Shown piece after piece: positions 14,101 through 29,100 of a stretch of 64,000 nt of DNA. The translations under genes were made by a program, and so were the position numbers. The notes beneath the pieces are model-generated. The model searched no databases. It saw only the letters and a program-made list of their open reading frames with translations, and was not told the origin of the DNA. The DNA comes from Phalacrocorax aristotelis. Its lineage: Eukaryota; Chordata; Aves; Suliformes; Phalacrocoracidae. Location: positions 78,052,090 to 78,116,089 of the forward strand of contig NC_134311.1 of assembly GCF_949628215.1 (NCBI RefSeq), read 5' to 3'. Each line of letters begins with the position of its first letter. Position 1 is the stretch's first letter.

Positions 14101-17100
14101 CCACAGGAAGAATTGCTTGAATCCTTTTGATTTTTAAAAATGTTATCATCATTTTGGCTTCCATTACATGTTGGAGCAATTAATTCCACAGATTAGTCCA
14201 AATTATATGAAAGATTCTAGTTTTAATCACCACACAGTCAAGAGAAGCTTAAAACTAAGCCCATCCAAGCACAGCAGAGAGGTTTTGATCAAGTTGAGAG
14301 ACTTTGTCCATTCCACATACCATGATCTCAAGCAGGGATTAAACAGGGGAGATCATACTATGCTTATTACAAATAAAAATACTTCAACATCTATCCCTGG
14401 GCCTAGATTATGTCCAAAGAGTTAGGAAAGGTCTGTTTAAGTTTCTCAAACTCAAGGCGAGAAAATCACTGATCGCACTTGTTTGGTAAATCTCTCTGAA
14501 AACAGAGAACTGAAGCTGCACAGGACAGGTAGGCTAAGAGATGCTGTCACTTGAACTCAAGGCAGGCTTCCTCTTTAACCCTGAGTGTCATGAGGCCAAA
14601 TGCAATAAACATTTCATTCCTTGGGGTGGGGGACAACAGGAAGGGAAATGTACAAAGAAACCAAAACAGGACTTAAAAATAATTTTTATTTCTTCCAAAT
14701 AACTTTAAATAGAGTCTGTGCAGCAAAACAAGCATTAAAAGCTGCATTTGAGCTGTAAAATGATTTGAAGAGTAGTCTGCTTCTTCTGAAATGTAACACG
14801 CCAGTAAATACTGTTTATAATGATCTTATCACAGCAGTTGAATATACTGAAAGAGCACTCACTGTGGCACTCAACTACTTAATCTGCACAGGCATGTGCT
14901 CAGCACACTTGTGATTAAAGACTTCCACTTAGGTTACATTCTATTTTAAGGGCTTTCGAGAATTTTGCAACTGTACCTCAGCCTGAGAAGGTCAGGCTTG
15001 TACAGCCAAAACATCTCATGAACAGTGCGCTAGAGGACTGTGCAATTTAAGTGAAGAGTTTTTCTATATAGCAAGGTATACTATACTCCTGATAGATACC
15101 ACAGACATACAGGGAATATCTCATCCATTCATCTCCCTTTCCCAATGTTACCCTTTATCCTTATGGCAGAAGTTAGAGAACAGTGGTTTTTGTTGTTGAC
15201 TGGGTTTTTTTTTAAGGTAATACAGAAGGACAAATAAAAAAGACTATGCCATTACTATATATAAAACCACGGGCTCCACAATGCTGCCAACCCCAAACCC
15301 ACACCAAGCCACAGCTTGGGACTGAAGGATGTGAACAAGGGAAAAGGGAAGAAGAGACTCCACCTAAATCCTACCATCTCACAGCAGAGCAACAACACCT
15401 TCTGATGACGTTATTGCTTTGCACTAACAGCACACAGTTGCTACTTGGGCCAATTCCCTTCCGCCTCTGCACTTTGATCACACTACAACTCAAGTTCAGA
15501 GACACCCTAAAAATCAGTGGCCCCTCAAACCTCGGTAACAGCAGTAAAGAAACTGTAACCAGAAATGTTGTTCAGCAGGTTCTCATTGCCAACTGCAATG
15601 GAAGCAGAGACAAAACTGTTAAATCCTGTATTTATAAAACTTACAGAGAACACGTTTGTACTCAGACAGGTATCCAACATCAAGAAGAAACTACTAGGTC
15701 ATTGCTTGTCAGTGAAAACGTGTGTTCCACAGTAAATTTATTAACCTCAAGCAACCGGAGTTCCTGTATTTCCCCAGGGGGTTATTTTGTACCTGGTAGC
15801 CCTCGAAGTCCAGAGGTCATCCTAGTAAGTGCAGCTCCATACTGCACTCCATTTTATCATGTTATTTCTACCTATCCCTTAAAAGCAACTATGCTCCCAC
15901 CTCTACATGAGCAAGCCTAAAGCTTCCATCAATTACCAAGGCTTGCTACCACCTGTATATTCACCACTTAACATTTCTCAAACTTAGCTTGGGAAGCAAA
16001 ATCAATAAAAAAATGGTTCTCTCCCAAGAGAATGTTAATGTCATGGTCTGAATTAGGGTATGAATTACAGGAAATTAAGTCAGTATTATATTGGTGTCAG
16101 TCAAAACAAGCTGTTTCAGAAGATTAGATGGATTTCACTGAAAATCATAGAATTATTAAGGTTGGAAAAGACCTCTAAGATCATCAAGTCCAACCCCCAA
16201 CCCAACACCCCCAGGCCTCCTAAACCATGTCCCCAAGGGCCACGTCTACACGTTTTTGAATGCCCCCAGGGATGGTGACTCCCCCACCTCTCTGGGCAGC
16301 AATGTTGACTGACATTCCCTGTCTAGACAGTGGTGAAAAATAGTATTGTGCTGACACTACCTATGGAAGAGAATAAAGAGGATAAACTATCCTGCATCAG
16401 CATACCACGGACTTTTATGTTTTAAAGTTAGCTAGAAGCAAAACAAAGCCGGAACAAATCAAAAAGAATTTAGTCTTTGTTACTGTCAGAGCTGCAACCC
16501 ACCACATCTCTTTCAGATGCAGTAAAAGTTTCTTGCAAAAACAAAAACAAAATGGTCCTACTGAAACAGTGTAACTGCTACTGATTAGCACTTGCCCCCC
16601 AAAACAGATGAGCACTTCATAAAGCGACACGGCTACAGCCTTGATATCCCACTCTGCGTAAATTCCCTTAAATGTTAGCTAAGCTCGCACAGAGTCAATA
16701 TGCTCAGTAACCTCCCAAGATGCTGTTTTCTTCTACTTCTCCATCAAAAGACTAGGTTGATGGGGTGACAGCTATCTGGGCTACCAGCTACCTGAAAAGG
16801 AAAACTGACAGAGTGAGATTTCCTCTCCCTGAAGACAAAGAGGCTGTGACATAGGGAGTTACTGCTTTGTTTACCTGTCTCCCTATCAATCAAGTCCTGA
16901 AGTATTTTTTGTGAAGGCAGCAGCAAAAAGAAAGTAGCATTCCAGCTAACTCTGCTATAGCTGAAGCCACCACAATCACTGTGGAGATCAACACAGGGCA
17001 GAAGTCGTGGGGAAAGAGGAAAAAAAAAAAGGTAGCATATAAGACAAGAAAAACATCAAAACAAGGCTTGGATAAAGGAAACATCTCAAGGTGTGGAAAA

Positions 17101-20100
17101 TAACCAGGTCTCCCACAATGTAACTTACTGAAGCCAAAACTAGCAAGTTTAGCGAGGGAAGAAAATAAGGAGGACTGGGGTATTTATACAAATGTCAACA
17201 GCTTAACAGTTGACAACAGTCAACAGCTCACAAAAAACCTAAGTGATACAAAATTCTTTATTTCAGGATTTAAATCTCATTCCCCAAATACTATCAAAGG
17301 TCAAGAAAGGACCTGGTTCAAGAATACATGAGATGTACCTACTGCATGGAGTTTTTGCAGCTCTCTGAAGCAGCCAGTAGCAGTCACTGTCAGAGAAGAA
17401 ACTAAAAGGACGGCAGGTACAAACAATTCCTATTAAAACGAGAGTTTGGTCAAATAAGTACTGGAAGCACATGAACTGCCCAAAACATTCCGGACCAGTC
17501 ATGCTGCTGCTGAGGGTGTATTTAACAGCGAAACCTGCAAAGAATTAAACCTATAGCTGATGCAGCAGTAACGAATCTATGAGAACTGGTTCTGAGTGAA
17601 GGAATTCTACCTTTGAGTCTTTGTTTGCAGTCAGCAGGTTGCAGACTGGAACAGAGCTTTTCCAGATCCTCGCTCTCTGCGCAGTGCATGACAAAGAAGA
17701 GCCTCCAGAGCATGTTGCTAGATAAGGTTCCGTAAGGCATCTCAGACATGAACAACCAGACTCCCAACCTGTTGGATTGGAAGAGACAAATGGAAACAGT
17801 TTCACCCTGATCAATCCCAACATTTGAAAAGGAGACATATGCCCACGTCTCTGCCATATAACAGAATTAGGAACGTGAGGATGATTCTTAGCATCTCAAA
17901 TTCTGAGTTAAACTCATTCTGAACTGAACAAGTCCTCAGAGCTTCTGCCAGATGCTAGAATTCAAGGTGTAATTACTCCCCATCTTTATGCTATCAGCAT
18001 GCTGAAAAATCCTGCATATTGCAATCTTGTTTAAACCATTAAGTATTCAAAGCTACAGCAGTTCACAGTTTCAAATATTTCACCCCTCCAAGATGAAGCC
18101 AGTGTCAGCCACATTGGACAGCCTACCTTTTTGCCTTCAGAACATGCAAAACAGCTCTAAAAAACAACTCATCGAACTCCAGTTGCAATTTTTCCACAGA
18201 GTAAGGAAGCGCTACTGATCCATATTGCTTATTGCCACTAACATATTGGGCCCAGTGGTCACTCACATGACAAAGTGTCATCCTACACAGCAGAACAAAC
18301 AAGTCGAAGAAGGACCATTAAGTATGTCATCGCCATATAAAAACACAGACAAGTGCAACTAGATAAGCCTAGTCACAAGAGACATGTTCAATTCTTTGTC
18401 TTCTGGTTTCCAGGTATTTCCATCTAAATAGCATTTCCCTCCCCTCTTCAGACAGAGTTAGTCTAAAATCCGTATGTTATCCTTCCTTGGTTTTGTGAGC
18501 AAACAATGTATAATATTCTGTTATACTAAATTAGTTTGTGTATGAACTTTGGAGCCTTGAAGTAATCCTACGTTGTGAAATGGCAGTACATGCAAAAGGC
18601 TCACATAGGAATAATTATACTGAGAAAGTTACTGCTCTAAGGACACAACCCCGTGGGTTTTGTTTCTGGTTTAACTGTATCCCCCTTGAAAACACAATCA
18701 TAGAAGCCATATAAAGTGACTGCTAGAGATTTAAAAATGAAAAGCAACTTTTAGGTTTCAGTTAGATTTGCTTAGTAAAACAATATGGTCCTTGAAAATC
18801 ATCAAATTAAAAACTCTAAAACAATTCTGGATAACAACAGAAAGAAAGCAGTAACACTGGTTATAGATAGGGGTGATTCCAGAAACTGTTGGATTTCAGT
18901 GACTTTCCAAGACAAGCCTAAGCACATCCCAGACAGAAGTCGTCCTGCTGCCCACAGCACTTAGACTGCAATTCCCCACTTCACTGGCAGCTTTAGAGTG
19001 AAGCACCCTGGGATTTCAGATTCCCAGATCAGCTGACCCTGAACTGACCAACTCTCAGAGCAAAAGCTACCCAAGAACTCAGGGGGAAGGACATGTTTTA
19101 GGGTTTTTGTTTCATGGTGAGTTATTTGGGGATTTTTTGGCAGCTCTGAACTTTAAACCAAACTGTATGAAAAACATTCAACCATATCACTGAGAAGATA
19201 TGCCCTTACTTGATCAGCTGACCGATTCGCTTCACAAGCTGTCGGTATCGTGCTCTGTTAAATGTTTCTAACCCCAAAGACAGAAGCTCCACCAGAGAGT
19301 TTGCAAAAGCAAAAATCTTCATCATCTCATAAGGAGCTGTTTTTTCAGGAAAATAAACACCTAAGATCAAGACAGAAAAAAAGCAAGTCTCAAAAAAGTT
19401 TGTGAATTCTGGATTTTTAAAGTAACAAGCACTTAAAGCAACAGTTCACCATATAGCTGGCAAACAGTTCACTGCTACTTATAGTGAACTGAAATTTATG
19501 TTTCGTTTCTGAAATCTACAATAAATACCCATTAAGTACAAATAATATTTGCAGGTTATAAGACATGCAGAAAACAATTACCTTCAAGTACTTTTCCACA
19601 GATTTAACAGTATAAAGAGTGATCAAATAATTGTAGAGAAAAAAAATCACAGTAACGTTACAGCGAAGAGGCAAGGGAGGTGGTAAGAGTTAGAACTGTT
19701 ATGACTAAAACTTATTGCCTTGGGAGAGTCAGAAAGATTTCAAGACAAGAAGTACCTAAACAAATTTACAACAACATCATTTGACCTTAGAAGCAGATGT
19801 ACAGAACCATAACAATAAGGAGCTGCAGAACAAAACACTAAACCAGAACAGACCATCCCTCAAGGACAGTACCCATGCTATCTCAGAACTGAGTCTGCAC
19901 AAAAACAAGGGTTAACTAGGGGACACAGTGAGAAAGAGTAAATCCTTCATCCAGAGACCCCTGACGACCACCCACAGACACCAACAGGCATGCGCAAAGG
20001 ACGTTTGCGTATGGTAATGAGTGCTTGGAAAACTAATGAATATGTACGTAGAGCTTGTATAAGTTAGGCAACTAGCCCTGTGCGGGCACGCACATTAGGA

Positions 20101-23100
20101 GCGGTGATCCCCTGTGCGTCCAGCGCCGCAATAAAGACTGCCTGCTTAACAGCCATTCAGACTGTTCAGTCCTGATTTCGGCTTTTCACGGCATCGATTT
20201 GGCACCCCAGGCGGGACCCGCTCTGCTCGGCTGCGGGACCCGCTGAGAACAGGACTCCCTAGGGTACCCCCAGGACTTCCTGGAGGGACTCCTCGCCTCA
20301 GATCACTACGGGAGCAGACAAGGACCATCTAAAGGAGTAACAGTATTCTTTAAATATTTTTCATTTTCTGTTTTGGAATTTGGGACCGGTCATTCAGGGT
20401 TCTCATAAGCCATAGGAGATGTCCTTCACAGAGCGCTATATCCAGGCTACTAGTGCCTGAGGGACACGGCTGGTGGTGCACGCTCATCGTGGGTAGTGTA
20501 CTTTGGTTGTTCTGTTTGGGTACACAACTTCTATAAGCGTTTGTACTTTCGGTTTCGTGCACGCGTGTTGTGAGCGGTGTACTCTGGTATTTAGTGCGCG
20601 GGTACGAGGGCGGGTTCGCCTTCGTACTTCTGCAATAACATGCTTTTGGTATTGGTACGCTTATGTAACCCCCGTAACTTTTGTACTCTGGTGGTACGGA
20701 CTTATTGATACTGAACTCGGGTACTGGCCTGTTGATATTGGATTTGGATATACCCGTCAGGTGCTGCAAAACTGATAACTAAGTATGAGTGAGCTGAGCT
20801 AACGCTGGTGTGGCTGCCGAATGACTGAGTGGCTGAGACGCAGCGTAGCTGCAAAGCGAGTGTGGAGTTCTGACCCTCGGTTCCGCCATCCCACGAGGGG
20901 TACGACCAGAACAAAGTCATTGTTAGCTTTATGCTTTTCACAGCATCAGGGGAAAATTAGTTGTTAAAGTATATCTGTAAGTATAAATACCAAGCAGATC
21001 AAAACTAAGGGAAAGGACTAACGTTTTGCATGCTAGTATTGCTGTAAGTTTTTAAGTTAGCCCATACACATGGCATACACTTCCATCTTAGCTATGTAGT
21101 CCATGAGCTGTTGCACATGTTATTACTTCACTCAGATACTCTCATAATGCAGTATCATTCTTGGCAGTTCTAGTCAATAATACAATTAGCATAAGCAAAA
21201 TGAAGAATAACTCTTTAGCAGCTGACTTACCCCCAGGCTTAATCCCAAGGAGCTGCTGAAAGAGTTCATGAAATGGAAACTGTGACAAGAGGGAAATCAA
21301 GTCTTCTTCGAAAAGCAGAATCCAGTTTGTTTCAGGATCCTCATCCTATAGATAAATGCAAACAATCCCTTTTAAGAGCCTTGCAACAAAACACATGGTA
21401 GAAGGACTTCACTACTGTACCAATTACAGTCTGCTTGTAGGAGGGAAACAAAGAACGTGCAAACAAACTCTCCTTCCCTGTGTAACCAGTTTGCAGGATT
21501 CCTACGCACAAAATTCACCAAACACACAATATTTTAGAAGCACAACAGTATTTATTGCTCTATTATAGCCTCGAATAAGCAGTTACTAGCATATTGCTCT
21601 ATTACAGCCTTGCATAAGCAGTTACTAGTGTATTGTTTCCCCGTTATGAGAGTCTTACCAACCCGACTACGCCCGAGACACCGCTGAGCAGGAGGGTGAC
21701 CATTAGCGGGGTCACCACAGAGAAGGGAGGTAGCTGCGGCACCTTCAGGGCGTCCCCTGTGGTTCGTAGAGTCTGTGCCCTCTCTCCTCTCTCCGCTTCG
21801 AGCCGCGCTTTTTCATACCCTCAGCAGACGGGGTGGAAAAGTACTGACTAGACGTTGCCGCGCGCGTGGCCGGGGCAAGCAACAAGGCCTGCCCGGTGCG
21901 TGCCCTGCCGGCGAACAGCAGCCCCCGGATGGCAACAACATATTGTTCAGTAACAATCCTCCCAGCTCCCTTCTTCAAGGCCGCGTTCTCACGGCTCTGT
22001 TCAGCTTGTAATTTTCCATCGTGGCCGTACACAGAGCGTCATCTCAAATCCCTCACACACCCTGCTCCCTCCAAACTCCTAAACTCCTCTTCTGTGTGTG
22101 TCTCTATATAACAGGCCTCATCAGCTAGGAATCAGAACTAGAGCCAACGCTACGCTAGCCCAACATAGCTTCTGAAGGGAAACACCTCTTCAAACATATG
22201 TCTACTTCCATGCTCCTTTTGCATGCAATAGCTCCAATAAGTTTAATTTTTATCTGTTAATACTCATTTCCAAAAGATCCACTATCTACAGTTATATCAG
22301 AGATAAGGAGAATAAATAGACCTAAATTTCAAATGATGCTTTTTAACTAAACAACAGTAAGTTTTTCTTTCTCTGTTTCACAATATCAATAAAACAATCT
22401 TGAGCTAAAGCACAAAGAAAGAAAGAAAGAAAGCAGTCATTTGCTGTACCTCTTCTCCACCCTCATCTACCAAGGTCCAGTTCCCGGATTCCTTCCCAGA
22501 TGAAGAGGAACTTTTTCTTTCAGTTGGTTTCATATGGCACATAAAGTCCTCCCGATTTCTGATTTAAAGTGAAAAAAACAAGTTTACAAAAATCAGAAAA
22601 TTAAAAGTTCTAAGTTTAATCACCTTTTAGTTAAGATATTAAAAAACATACACAAGAACAAGAAATTAACAAGTACTTAAAATAACCTCATGACCTACAA
22701 GACTCGCATCAATCTGTTGTATTCCATAAGCGATCTTCCAAGCAATATTCTCAACAATGTCTATCAGCCCTGTAGAGCAAACACATTAAGTATGCAAGAA
22801 ATAACACTACTCTTTTCCATTTGTGAGAAAAGTCCTTAAAAAAAAAAAGGGAAGAGTTTTATTTCAGAAGAGGTACTGTACAGCACCCATTTAAGGCTAT
22901 CGCCTGGTGAGTCAACAATGACCAGGATGAGTGCAGCCCAGTTCCACTACACAGCTTTCACAGCTGCATTAGCTGGACACCATGTCAGCGTTAGTAAGAC
23001 TGGTCTTAGGTACGCTGAGCTACCACAACTAAAGATCTTCCAGGAAAGAGTCGCCTCAAATCAAGCCAACTCCAGTTCCATGCATTAGACCACCCTAAGT

Positions 23101-26100
23101 CTGGGATGCTAGTTTTCAGACGCTGTTACGTATAAATCCTTAGTTGTTCAAGCATATACCAACAAGTTAAACAAACACGGAGAAAGGTTGTATACAAAGT
23201 TGAAATCACAGCATCCAGCTTCCTTCTAACTAGAAATGTTCCACCAGAACTCTGCACACAGTGCCACAGAACCCCTGCATAGTATCACCCTCCTGGTCTC
23301 CTTGAACTTATACTCTGATAATACAAACGTATTCCAAATGAAATACAAGTTTTAAGATACTGATTTCACAAACCAAATTCAAAATTCAAACTTGTTCCTG
23401 ACATGCAGCAGCTGTAACAAGTCTCAGCTCTTTTACCAGTAAGTACAGCCGTTGTGGAGGCTCTGAGTTCTTGTATCAACACTCAGAGCACCACTCCAGG
23501 CATAAGTTAGCCCTTGTTCAAAACACAAACACCAAAAAGCCCTGGCAACACGCATGCCCTCAGGATACGCTGGTTTCCCCAGGCAGCTCTCAACAGGAAA
23601 TATGAAAACAAAACCATTTAAAATAATAGCCTCCAATAAGCAGAACTGCCACTTCACTCAGGGTCAGGCCATCAAGATCACAGTGACAACCCTGAACACC
23701 ACCAGTGTGATTCTTTGACATTAAAATTTGGGCAAGGGGGAGGCAACTTAAGTATTTTATCTGAAGCACATAACAGTTTTCACTAATGACTGATTCCATT
23801 AACTACCTTCTCCAAGCACCATGTATTCCTTCCAGATTGAAAAAAAAGGTGAAAAATAAAAGCCCAGCATATACACCAAGTTAGCAAACCCTTTACCCAA
23901 GGGCTTCTGTTGCAGAGACAGTATATCGAACAGGCTATCATGGAAGGCAAGAACTTATGTATTTCATAAGTCACAGTAACAAAACACACAGGTATGTCAG
24001 TCTTCACGAGCAATCTGACAGGTGAAAGCAAGCTGCATCGCACCGGCAAAGTAGGAGAACGTACTGCCAAGGCTGTATTTGAAGACGAATGAGTAAAAAG
24101 AGTTTCAATTAAATTGTGAATCTCTTATTTGTGCCTGCTTTTATGACTTAGACTGCAATGAACTTTCATGGTTTTATAAGCAGATCTTGTGTAATGTTTT
24201 CTACTCTTAAATAATCAGAACATAACTGTAAAATCATATTCATACTTACTTGACAGGAGACATCAACATGGCAAGAGATTGCATGAAGTGAAAGACACCT
24301 GATGGGTTATGCAAGACTTTGATCTGAAATGAAATGCAAAAAATCTAAGTAAATCTAAGTAATTAAAACAAAGGGCATATTAGTTTTATCAGAGAAACTC
24401 AAATACTGAGTTTCATATTTTCACTAGCATTTTGCTCAGACTAAAAAGTAGCCATAAAAGACAGCACCCACACCTTGGAGGAAGCATTACCATAGCAAAA
24501 CACTGGGAGCTGTCCAAAAGACGTACTTACTGGAATTAAACAGAGGAAAAACAAAAAAAACCACCAAAAGCTCCACAAAAAGACAACTTCTCTCTTTGTT
24601 TCTCATGTACTTCTGGGCACCAAGGGTAATTGCGATGTTGAGCACAAGGGAAGTTAGGATCCTACCATGTTAGGTTAACAGCTAGACTCAATGATCTTAA
24701 GGGTCTTTTCCAACCTAAATGATTCTATTCTATCCTTTTTAATTGTTTGCCTTTCCCTTCTTACTCTAACTGCAATCCTTTTCCTATGGCTAGATTTCCA
24801 ACATCTTGCCCTCTTGGAGGAAGAAAACTGTGGAACAATGCCCTGGTGCCTTTGGATATCTGTACTCTCTCTGATCTATACAAAGTGAACCCTTTCCCTT
24901 GCCCTTGAAATTACCTAACTAACAAACTTTGCATGGAAACCAGGTCCTATTTTAACATGCAGGATATAAAAACCTGTTCTTTCTCATCCCTTATACATCA
25001 CAGAGCTTCCTCCAGTCTCACTTGTCTCATATACAGCTGCAGGTTCAAGGCTAAATAGTCTTTCCTTTTCTTGGAGAGCACTCCCAAAACCTGCTGCTGC
25101 ACGAGGCTTTCTGAGGCCCACGGCAAGTCCTTGACTCCCCTTCATGCAGTCTCTCTAGCCAAGAACAAGAAGTGCGTTTCCTTGTTAACCTGCTCATGGT
25201 TGGACTGACTTGGGTGAATGTATCCCTTGACAAACACCCCACTGTTACCATGATTACACACACCTGGAGAAACACCACGCTGTTGAGGGGTTGACTAGGC
25301 ACACGACACTCTTCTCTCCTACCCACTGCATTCCCAACTCCAACTTCCTGGCAATAAAAAATTAAACATTCTCACCTGAATGAATGGAACAGCCCATTTG
25401 CTGATCCCAGCTGGACAATGAAGGACGTGGTTGAAGAGGAAGAGGTGGTCACTGGGACAGCCAACTCTTTGCAACACTGACACCTAAAGGGAGGTACACC
25501 AGAATCTTGTAAACAAAGCCAAGGTTTCTTCCTTTACAGTCTTGCTAACTAGAGTAATATGGGTTTGTTTTTTTTTTAATTTCTCTTCCCATGCTTCCTA
25601 ACAAAACCCCATTTTCAGAGCAAGTTGCGGGAGAACAATATTTAAAAGTCTGCTTGCTTGGCTTAAAAGCCCCAAAATGTTTCTTTGGTGTAGAAAAATC
25701 AATTACTTTACAATTGCATTAAAAACTAATTTTTTAGAAATCAGCAAGAATTTCTCAAAAATTACAAGTCTGAAATCTTTTACTTTCAAAATCAGTAAAA
25801 GCATAATGAATAGAGTATTAAGTCCACTTTGAGCAGTGTTGGCTGCTCAAGTGCCAGTCCTCGTTAATGCTGCTGACCTCCATGGACTTCATCAGACAAG
25901 GGATTTCATTCTAAAGATTCACTAACAAATTCTGCTCCTCAAGTAGAACAAACCCCAGAAAAAGTCATTGCATGTGGGACACTGAGAGGAACACTCTCAG
26001 CAATTACTCCCGAATTCATCCCATGTGTGGTATCAAACAGCTGTCCCCATGCTCACTCCCTCACCAGTCTCCGCAGCCACAAAAGGAGGTCACTCTGAAA

Positions 26101-29100
26101 CTGAGGATCTTCGATAACTCTGCGAGTGAAACTGAAAAGGACGCTGATACACTCCTTCAGGTGGCTCAAGTCTGAAGAAAGATTTTCTGACTGCTTTAAA
26201 ACTGTAAATTAAAAACAGAAATAAGGAGCTGTGATGAGCAACTCAGAGTAGCATAAGTAATACTTTTGGGAGTATATAGAAAACTTGCTCTCTGTATCTA
26301 TAAATACCAAGATATTTCAACACAGCTGCTTGCTACATCTGACAGAGAAGAACAATTTAGTGTAATTTATTTAATCTTATAATTAAGCACTGGACACTAA
26401 TTACAAGAAGAAAATACTAGAGTTACTCTCATAAAAGGCCTTCCCTCAACATAAACTTTGTAAGAACCACCATTTACTATGCATAGAAACTATTTGGGAG
26501 ATGGGGGGCAAAGAGAAGAGCGCTAGGAAGGATAGATATACTTCCTAGACGGGGAGGAATACTTCAGCTAAAAGACTATATTGGCACAAACCCAAATAAG
26601 TAACACACCTAGGATGAAAACCAAAAAGATTTCTAAGTATTAGCGCTGCAAGATTTCAAATGGCCTTCTAAGAGGAATTAAAGCAGGAATAACATCCTGC
26701 TGGTTTTAGAATTGTGCATAATCAATGCAGAAAAGGGACTGTATTATTCCGTGCCTTTCACAAGGGACTGGAGTTCAGGTGTCCCGTCCCACCCGTGTCC
26801 CTCTACAGTGATCAGTGGCAGTATACAGCCTAGACAGAAAAAGGCACTCCTGCATTCAACTTCCACTCTCCAGGTGAATTAGGTATGAGAATTGGACTTT
26901 TGCCTGTGAGAAAAGAGTTTCACTGATCCCTACATAAGAATAGCAGGTTTTGGTATCAGGAGAAACTCTCCAGTATACAAATTCCACCACAAGACTCCAA
27001 AACTGCAGGTGAACAAGATTCTGGGCACCTTAAACAGCACGGGAAGCAGTCTAGACCAGCAACGCACCTTGTTCTTGCTGCTTAAGAGCCACTGATCTCA
27101 GCAAGGACGAGCTGCTGAGCAACCTGTAGATGTACGACTCCACTTGCAACCGGGACAACGACGAAGTGTAGGAGTGCAGCACCAGTGTCTGATGCACATG
27201 CTCTGCTTTGGCTTCAAACAGCTTTTTCAGTTCCCCCAACACACCTTCCTTCAGCTCTACTGTCTGGTAGCAATGGTGTCCTGTCACTTTGCACTGATCT
27301 GCACAGACACCCTGGAAAGAAAGCAATTATTTAAGTGGCTTTGTCATTTTGTTGGGTCAAGTGTGCTTACAGAAATTAACCTTGACATAACCCTCCCCTC
27401 CACAGATTTGAAAGCTTTTATGAAAGGGGCCTCTTCACAGGTAAAGACGACAAACATGTCAGAACATCCTACATACTTTTTAGAGCTGCTGATTACTAAA
27501 GATGCATAACCCTGACTTCTGAGAAAATTACTATAAACCCTCAATAACTCAGACTTAGAAATGGCTTTGATGTGACTTGTCTGTATCCCTGACAGATGTG
27601 AACAAAAGCAGGTCGCTCTACTCCCAGTGAGCGCAAGTACCTCTCAGTTCATAGACTTCCATAAATATTTGGACCACTATTTTAAAGCTGAAGTATCTAC
27701 TGAAACAAGAGAAGTATATTTCTAAGCTCCCAGAACTAAACTTTTAGAACAATTCCCCATTATACATTTAAAATTTTCAGAAATGAACAGTACTCTAACT
27801 TTTTTCCCAATCTGGAATTAAAACCTGAGACTAGTCTTCCTCTGCCCTATCTCTAATTCTTCAGCACAATACATAACATTCCTATTATTCTTCATGCAAC
27901 ATGGAAACATTTTTCAGAATCAGTACTTTAGACGCTTAGCTTGAAAGTATCCCTGTGTGTCCTAAGTTAGCAGAATAAGCATTTTAAATTAGTATAAAGA
28001 CAACAATTATTCTGGATGTACAATAAATACATCGTGAATTAGGATGCAGTAAAGGAAGCAGCAAGCGTAGCCAACTGTATGATGACCAGTGGGGAGGTAA
28101 GAGTGAAGCCAAAACTGCTTTCAGTGTAGAAGGTGATAAACAAAAACCTAAAGGGTCCAGTGAGGTTCAGTGATACATGTTGCTCTTCCCTAGTAAAAAG
28201 GAAAAGAGTCAAATCTGTTCACTGGACGTCTCTCAACGTCTCAACTCTGAAGAACTGCACAGGAGAGGCGCTGCGCCCACAGCAACAGCAGTAAAAGCCA
28301 CCACGTACATAGGTACTGAGCACCCTTGGACAATTTTGATGATGTGCTGGCTATAAGCAGCATCAGAGCACCACAACAATTTCATTCACTCCCACTGTAA
28401 TGTCCAGCTCCAAAAACAAGTTACACAGAATGAGTTTGGGGGAAAATTTTTCTGGTGCATGCACCAAATTGCTCCCCAGACCCATCCAGTTCACACACAG
28501 AAATGCTAGGGTACCATGACCACCCTGGAAGCAGCTAAAACCACAGCACCACTGACTGAGCAACAGTTACTGGACACGGATGGACTTCACGCTCCCTGTG
28601 CCTTGAGCCCCGGGGTCACCCACAAGCATGACCCAACCTCCTCTGCAGCTGCCGCCTCTGACAGCGGGACAGTCAGGAAGGACGTCAGTGAAAGCTGTCT
28701 CTACAGGCAGCAGGACAGACGGGACATCACTGCTACAGTCATTCTGAAGTCCTACCCCACCATGTATCCCCTGCATCTACCTGAAGTCCTGCAGCACAAA
28801 CTTCACCCAACACTACGGGCAGAACTGGCTGTACACAGACTTATTCTGACTGACTACAAACATGTGTCTGACTACAAAAGAGATGGCTAGGAGATCCCAC
28901 TACCCTACACTCATCAGAGTTTAAAATTCGAACAACAAACTGCCCTAAATCTCAACAGGATTGTACTTTGAAGTACTGGAGATCAGTAGAGAGACAGAAA
29001 AGAAAGACAATCATCTCCTTTAGAATAAAACAGCTTGAATATGGTAAACTTGACAGCAGGTAAAATTAGTGCCTGGAATCATGTCCAAATAGTTTGGGTT

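Noticed and set aside
15246..15920. Plus-strand open frame of 224 codons in EPG5 intron 11
   Set aside because: It has no recognisable domain, signal peptide or conserved motif and is antisense to a well-defined intron. A frame this long is only mildly unexpected by chance in 64 kb searched in six frames.
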